The notes under the pieces: model-generated
Database searches by the model: none
What the model saw: only the letters and a program-made list of their open reading frames with translations
What the model was told of the DNA's origin: nothing
Shown here: positions 60,574 to 64,000 of the stretch, in pieces
Numbering within the stretch: position 1 is the stretch's first letter
How the letters are laid out: every line of letters starts with the position of its first letter
Translations under genes and position numbers: made by a program
DNA from: an uncultured Acidobacteriaceae bacterium
Lineage (GTDB): Bacteria; Acidobacteriota; Terriglobia; Terriglobales; Acidobacteriaceae
DNA: 64,000 nt
NCBI GenBank assembly: GCA_903842065.1
Contig: CAIMKZ010000106.1
Location: forward strand, 1-64,000
Direction of reading: 5' to 3'

Positions 60574-60951
60574 ATGTGGGTCTTTACTCGCTACGGGTTT
60601 TTCTCGATTGCGTGTGCAAACGGCAAGGACGGCGAAATTGATGAAAATACCGTAATGATCCGCGCCCGTTCCCGCGAGCACTTGGAGAACTTGCGCGAAC
60701 GCTTCTCAGATACCCATATAGCTGCCGCGCAGATTCTAAGCGACAAAGGAACTGATTACAAATTTCGCGTCATCATCCCAAAAGCTGAATGGGCATTGAT
60801 AATTTCCCAATTGGCGACGGAACAGACTTGGTCGAACTTCAAGAACGAGGCTTCACGATTCGCTCGCGCTAAACATACTTCGAATCGGTACATTAACGCT
60901 CTCCATGACATCTGGCGTGTCATGGCCGACTTTCAGTTTGAGAATCAATAG
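60574..60951 (+). CDS. small hypothetical protein, first of a two-gene module
   Basis: A 125-residue basic protein beginning MWVFTRYGFFSIACANG. The pattern MW-FT-YGFxSI, then RARSREHLENL, DYKFRVIIPKAEW and a C-terminal Y-x-NAL-x-D-IW-RVM is, as I recall, shared by small proteins of unknown function in many phyla. No membrane helix or signal peptide. GGGAGGTAG stands five bases before the ATG. It is followed by a nuclease-like gene 37 bases downstream on the same strand. A/T-richer than the housekeeping genes. Function unknown. Confidence 0.65.
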   Translation: MWVFTRYGFFSIACANGKDGEIDENTVMIRARSREHLENLRERFSDTHIAAAQILSDKGTDYKFRVIIPKAEWALIISQLATEQTWSNFKNEASRFARAKHTSNRYINALHDIWRVMADFQFENQ

Positions 60952-60988
60952 GAAGAAGGAAACTGTACCTGAAAGGAGCTGCTTCAAA

Positions 60989-61837
60989 ATGAGAATTAAG
61001 CCGCACATCTTCAAGTCGACAATCCCGCCTGATGGTCCGCATGGCCCCCATTTCGCAAGATCGAAGCGAATTCAAAAGCAGTTGGAGACCATTTGCTTAC
61101 ACTGGTCAGAATATCTATGCACATACATCGAAACTACAAGTCCCCTATTTGGAAACCCTGAGATACCATGGCAGAATACCGAACGTGCGATCATCAGCAC
61201 ACTTGCAGCATCTATCATTCGCAATTCTCCGGGATCCATCGCTTTGGAAGAAGCGCGCGTCGCGAAGCCGGGCCAGAAACAGAACGATGCCGCAAACAAG
61301 GCGGGGAATTCTGGCCGGTGCGACCTGTGGATAAATATTCCCTGCGAAAAATCGAAGGCATTCACTTTCTACCTCGAAGCCAAAAAGGTAAAGCGGGGAA
61401 AGAGTGCGGCGGGCCTTCTTCATTTTCTCCATGGTCGGAACGGAGTTAGCAGAATCTTCAGAGACTACATGAAGTACCATCCCGGAGTTCTCACTAAGCG
61501 GAGCGCGTCTCAACCCAAGCGAGATCATTCGCACTATGTCATTGGTATGTATGTAATTCCTGTGGATAAAGCCGTGACCGACTTCAAGGAGATCGAGAAG
61601 GTTCTTCACAAAGCTTTTGAAACGCGCCGAGAACTAAAGATGGGAAGCTCCTCCCGGCAAAGCGCTAAGAGCAAATACCGGAACATGAAACGCTATCCGA
61701 CAGTTGCTCTGTGCGTGATTGGTGATTCTCTGACCGACAAACAGGACGGGTTTATCGCAACATTCACGATCCTTGGTGCGACGCGCGATTTGTGGACAAA
61801 AAAGAAGCCGGCGGACAAGGCCGCCGGTTTGCCCTAA
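60989..61837 (+). CDS. hypothetical protein with a PD-(D/E)XK-like motif
   Basis: A 282-residue protein from ATG 60989, which follows GAAAGGAGC. Residues 65-132 show the order expected of the restriction-endonuclease fold: a glutamate in helix TERAIISTLAASII (E65), an aspartate before a beta strand in GRCDLWI (D112), and E-x-K in FTFYLEAKKVK (E130, K132). If right, it is a metal-dependent nuclease. The remainder, with RIFRDYMKYH, HYVIGMYVIPVDKAVTDF and RYPTVALCVIGDSLTD, has no family I recognise. It forms a unit with the small gene upstream. Ends in an inverted repeat CCGGCGG/CCGCCGG. Confidence 0.6.
   Translation: MRIKPHIFKSTIPPDGPHGPHFARSKRIQKQLETICLHWSEYLCTYIETTSPLFGNPEIPWQNTERAIISTLAASIIRNSPGSIALEEARVAKPGQKQNDAANKAGNSGRCDLWINIPCEKSKAFTFYLEAKKVKRGKSAAGLLHFLHGRNGVSRIFRDYMKYHPGVLTKRSASQPKRDHSHYVIGMYVIPVDKAVTDFKEIEKVLHKAFETRRELKMGSSSRQSAKSKYRNMKRYPTVALCVIGDSLTDKQDGFIATFTILGATRDLWTKKKPADKAAGLP
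61808..61830 (+). terminator. possible terminator overlapping the end of the nuclease-like gene
   Basis: CCGGCGG (61808-61814) pairs with CCGCCGG (61821-61827) around ACAAGG, followed by TTT. The hairpin lies within the last codons of the gene, and the short T-run makes it weak. Confidence 0.45.
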
Positions 61838-61882
61838 TTTGTTCGGCGAGACCGTCTAATTGGCCTGCGACGATTGCCTGTC

Positions 61883-62653
61883 TCAAGCGATGACTTGAGT
61901 GCACGAACGAATGTAAACAATGTCGGGCTGCAAACCCAATGTTTCGAGCTGCGCTGACTCATACCTGGGCAAGCGCCCGAACCTCTCGAGGTATTCCGTA
62001 AGCCTGCTGGTCGCATCCGTCAAGCGTCCTAGCTTGCTAAGTGCCAATAGAATATTTTCAAGCGCTAGCGGATATGGCTGGGATGATTTATTTTCATCAT
62101 CGTCCGCAGGCCCCTTTAGATAACAAGCGTGCTCAAACCAGGCGAGCGCTTCCTCATATTCTCCGAGCAGGTAATGCGCCCACCCGATATTGTTTAAGCA
62201 ATCACGGTGGAGTTCGATACTTAGAGTGTCAGGGTACTCAAGCGCTTGAGTGAAGGCTGTCAACGCGTCTCTGTGCTTGTCCAGAGCATTCAGCAGAAAG
62301 CCGAGCTTTGCGAGTCTTTCTCCATTGTCAGGTTCAGCTTCTGCCGCGATTTTCGCCTCTGGAAGCGATTCCTCGGCGTTGGAGAGAGTCTGCTTGAATT
62401 CTTCTACGGCCTCAATTAGCTCGGCGACAAGAGTAACCGGCGCCTCCTTGTCACACATAGCGAGCAAGGCGACTGCCAAATTGAACCCCCGAACAGCCGA
62501 ATTTCCTTGTCTGAGGAAACTAAGCTCGATTATTGGATTGTCTATCTTCTGAATATCAGAGGCCGATATTGACTCTTCGAGTTTGTCGAATCCTTCATCA
62601 GTGGTTCCGAATATCCCCTTCAAATAATTCGAGGCCCAAATATTTTCCAGCAT
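61883..62653 (-). CDS. TPR-repeat protein
   Basis: A 256-residue cytosolic protein. It starts at ATG 62653 because TCAGGAG stands seven bases before it, whereas the in-frame TTG at 62659 overlaps that site. Two or three TPR units lie in the middle (ERLAKLGFLLNALDKHRDALTAFTQALEYP; HRDCLNNIGWAHYLLGEYEEALAWFEHACYLKG) with a final LALENILLALSKLGRLTDATSRLTEYLER. The N-terminal 100 residues are unrelated. It is convergent with the nuclease-like gene. It may be a binding platform, with partner unknown. Confidence 0.7.
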   Translation of the reverse strand: MLENIWASNYLKGIFGTTDEGFDKLEESISASDIQKIDNPIIELSFLRQGNSAVRGFNLAVALLAMCDKEAPVTLVAELIEAVEEFKQTLSNAEESLPEAKIAAEAEPDNGERLAKLGFLLNALDKHRDALTAFTQALEYPDTLSIELHRDCLNNIGWAHYLLGEYEEALAWFEHACYLKGPADDDENKSSQPYPLALENILLALSKLGRLTDATSRLTEYLERFGRLPRYESAQLETLGLQPDIVYIRSCTQVIA

Positions 62654-62659
62654 CGACAA

Positions 62660-63249
62660 TCTCCTGACGAATCCATAGTTGCCTGTGGTGAATTAGAGGA
62701 ATGTCCCAATCATATACCCGGCTGATCTGTAGAATTCAGGCTGGTGCCCCAGCCAACCGTTTTCAAGTCCAGCCCACCACCACCGTTCATACCCCATCCA
62801 TCGCAGTCGCCCCGCCACGGCGGGCAGGCGCGGCGACCGCGATGGGTGGGAGACCACAACCCTCACGCCCCCCCGAAACAATCCCCTCCCCGCCTTGCCG
62901 GTTAATTCCACGAAACGCGCAACGATCATTCCCAGCAACTTCCGGTTCACCACCCCGTTGCCGATTAATTCCTGCCCACGCGTATCCTGAAAGTGCACCG
63001 ATTCTCCCTCGACAGAGGCCGCAAAACGGGGCAGCCTGTAAGCCCTTTATATTCTGCACTTACATAATAAAAACAGGTAAACCTTTTATTTTGACAATCT
63101 TGCGCATTTTGTGCTCAATATTTTTGCGCGCGATATAAATGGATTTTTTTCATATACTTATGCGAGGTTGAACCGGACTCCTCGCCTTTATGAACCGGGT
63201 GAGCACTACGTTTGCTACTATGGACTTCAAATAGAGGCAGGCACACGGT
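62660..63249. other. 590-base repeat-filled interval
   Basis: It contains CGCCCCGCCACGGCGGGCAGGCG-type palindromes (62805-62850), two short family C copies (62895-62922, 62958-62990) and then an abrupt A/T-rich stretch (63050-63160). The latter contains TTTTATTTTGACAATCTTGCGCATTTTGTGCTCAATATT (described, 63085-63123) and looks like a promoter region for the next genes: TTGACA is visible at 63092-63097 with TTGTGC/CAATAT downstream. Frames over the repeats are not credible genes. Confidence 0.5.
62895..62990. repeat. family C repeat, two short copies
   Basis: TTGCCGGTTAATTCCACGAA ACGCGCAAC at 62895-62922 and TTGCCGATTAATTCCTGCCC ACGCGTATCCTG at 62958-62990 share the first 15 bases of family C and then diverge. 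They are about 60 bases apart and probably derive from deletion of full units. Confidence 0.7.
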
Positions 63250-63531
63250 ATGGAGTGTAGTCAGGTCTACTTTTCCCGTCATGCGGTGGAGAGATTGTTT
63301 CAGCGGGGCATTTCGGCTGAAACGATCTCTGAACTGCTGCTGTCGGGAGAGGTCATCGCCAGCTATCCTGAAGACAAGCCATATCCCAGCGTGCTGCTGC
63401 TGGGATTCGCGGAGCAGCAACCCGTTCATGCCGTGGTTGCACGCGATCCGGCGACGAGCTCATGCTATTTGGTGACGGTGTACCGTCCGGATCCTATGCT
63501 GTGGGGGTCCGGCTTCAAGACCCGGAGATGA
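63250..63531 (+). CDS. DUF4258 protein, toxin-like
   Basis: A 93-residue protein of the DUF4258 family: FSRHAVERLFQRGISAETISELLLSGEVIASYPEDKPYPSVLLLGF followed by HAVVARDPATSSCYLVTVYRPDP. The S-x-HA-x-x-R-x-x-QRGI start and V-T-VY-P end are typical. The fold is related to RelE/BrnT-like ribonucleases, so a toxin role is plausible. The next gene starts inside its stop codon (ATGA), and encodes a YgiT-type zinc-finger protein, the usual antitoxin neighbour. Confidence 0.8.
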   Translation: MECSQVYFSRHAVERLFQRGISAETISELLLSGEVIASYPEDKPYPSVLLLGFAEQQPVHAVVARDPATSSCYLVTVYRPDPMLWGSGFKTRR

Positions 63532-63770
63532 GTATGGAGACAAACATGACGTGCGTTCTCTGCAAGACAGGACATCCCGAGCCCGGCTCGGCGACCGTGA
63601 CGCTCGAACGAAACAGCACGGTGGTCGTTTTCAAAGATGTTCCCGCGGACGTATGCCCGAACTGCGGTGAATACTATCTCTCCGCAATTGTCACCGAACG
63701 AATCTGTAAGCAGGCCGAAGAGGCCGTCAAGCGCAATGCCGAGGTGGAAGTCCTGCGGTATGCGGCGTAG
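63528..63770 (+). CDS. YgiT-type zinc-finger protein, antitoxin-like
   Basis: An 80-residue protein with two CxxC pairs, CVLC (residues 9-12) and CPNC (about 43-46), which form the MqsA/YgiT-type zinc finger. No C-terminal helix-turn-helix as in full MqsA is present, so this is the short form. ATG 63528 overlaps the stop of the DUF4258 gene by four bases (ATGA), a coupled pair; ATG 63534 is an alternative. It probably neutralises the DUF4258 protein. Confidence 0.8.
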   Translation: MSMETNMTCVLCKTGHPEPGSATVTLERNSTVVVFKDVPADVCPNCGEYYLSAIVTERICKQAEEAVKRNAEVEVLRYAA

Positions 63771-63826
63771 TCCATTCCCACGTGCAGCAAACAGGTCTCG
63801 ATTTTCAGCCTTCCCCACCTCCCAAG

Positions 63827-63877
63827 TTGCCGGTTAATTCCACGAAACGCGCATACTGGTCCTTAAGAGTCGCGCAA
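63827..63877. repeat. family C repeat, full copy
   Basis: TTGCCGGTTAATTCCACGAA, then ACGCGCATACTGGTCCTTAAGAGTCGCGCAA. It matches the copy at 57746-57797 at all but a few positions over 51 bases. The remaining sequence to the window end has no gene. Confidence 0.8.
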
Positions 63878-64000
63878 GATTCGAAATGCGGTACGGACAG
63901 GGGCTCCCCGCTGCATCAGGTCCCCAAAAAACACAGTTTTGCATCGGCTACGTCACGAATTGCATGCACAACGGACACTGTATTTTCGAGTCTATAATTA

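Noticed and set aside
62693-63138. Overlapping short frames over the 62.7-63.1 kb interval
   Set aside because: They read through palindromic and family C repeats and have no conserved pattern.

Overview
This 64 kb stretch is bacterial chromosome, most likely from an acidobacterium of the Acidobacteriaceae/Terriglobia type. That is inferred, not proven. The window encodes LpxC and an outer-membrane Wza (a diderm), the futalosine menaquinone enzyme MqnC, TonB-like and AsmA-like proteins and folate-dependent TrmFO, and its right part is full of short palindromic repeats. No rRNA, tRNA or CRISPR array was seen.

Region 1 (1-24.1 kb) is one large minus-strand exopolysaccharide/capsule locus of the Wzx/Wzy type. 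It is read from a UpxY/NusG-like antiterminator at 23.9 kb leftwards. It has Wzc (chain-length/tyrosine kinase), Wza (export), Wzx (flippase), Wzy/ligase, three glycosyltransferases, several acyl/acetyltransferases and sugar-nucleotide enzymes. WbpA-, WbpB/WbpD- (one fused protein), WbpE- and WbpI-like enzymes are all present, which predicts UDP-ManNAc(3NAc)A, a diacetamido-mannuronic acid donor. A WbpM/FlaA1-type dehydratase plus a second DegT aminotransferase predict a 4-amino-4,6-dideoxy sugar as well. At the left edge an IS4-like transposase tail, cut by the window end, has truncated an acetyltransferase.

Region 2 (24.6-42.9 kb) is mostly housekeeping. It holds cysteine desulfurase with mnmA (tRNA thiolation), YtxH and DUF948-like envelope proteins, a large FAD/Fe-S 2-hydroxyacid dehydrogenase, an orphan peptide-type ABC ATPase, an FKBP isomerase, lpxC, AsmA, a TonB-like protein, a methyltransferase, a PfkB kinase, mqnC, a BrnT-like toxin gene and a sugar-nucleotide epimerase.

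Region 3 (43-56.3 kb) holds an FMN reductase, a lipoprotein, folD, a YbjN-like protein, an ARPP-1-like protein divergent from a sigma/anti-sigma pair, an HDOD protein, moaC-moeA, a TPR protein, a GNAT enzyme and trmFO.

Region 4 (56.3-64 kb) holds a potassium-channel protein, a Pit phosphate transporter with its DUF47 partner, then an accessory stretch: stacked palindromic repeats, a 151-bp element with perfect terminal inverted repeats, an unrecognised two-gene module whose second product has a PD-(D/E)XK-like motif, a TPR protein, and a DUF4258/YgiT-type toxin-antitoxin-like pair.

At least four repeat families lie in the region from 27.6 kb to the right end; none was seen in the polysaccharide locus. 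Two genes (the ABC ATPase and trmFO) carry in-frame repeat insertions that add roughly 35-45 residues at loop positions. This repeat-peptide phenomenon, the 60.5-61.8 kb module and the leaders of the polysaccharide locus are the points most worth a second look.
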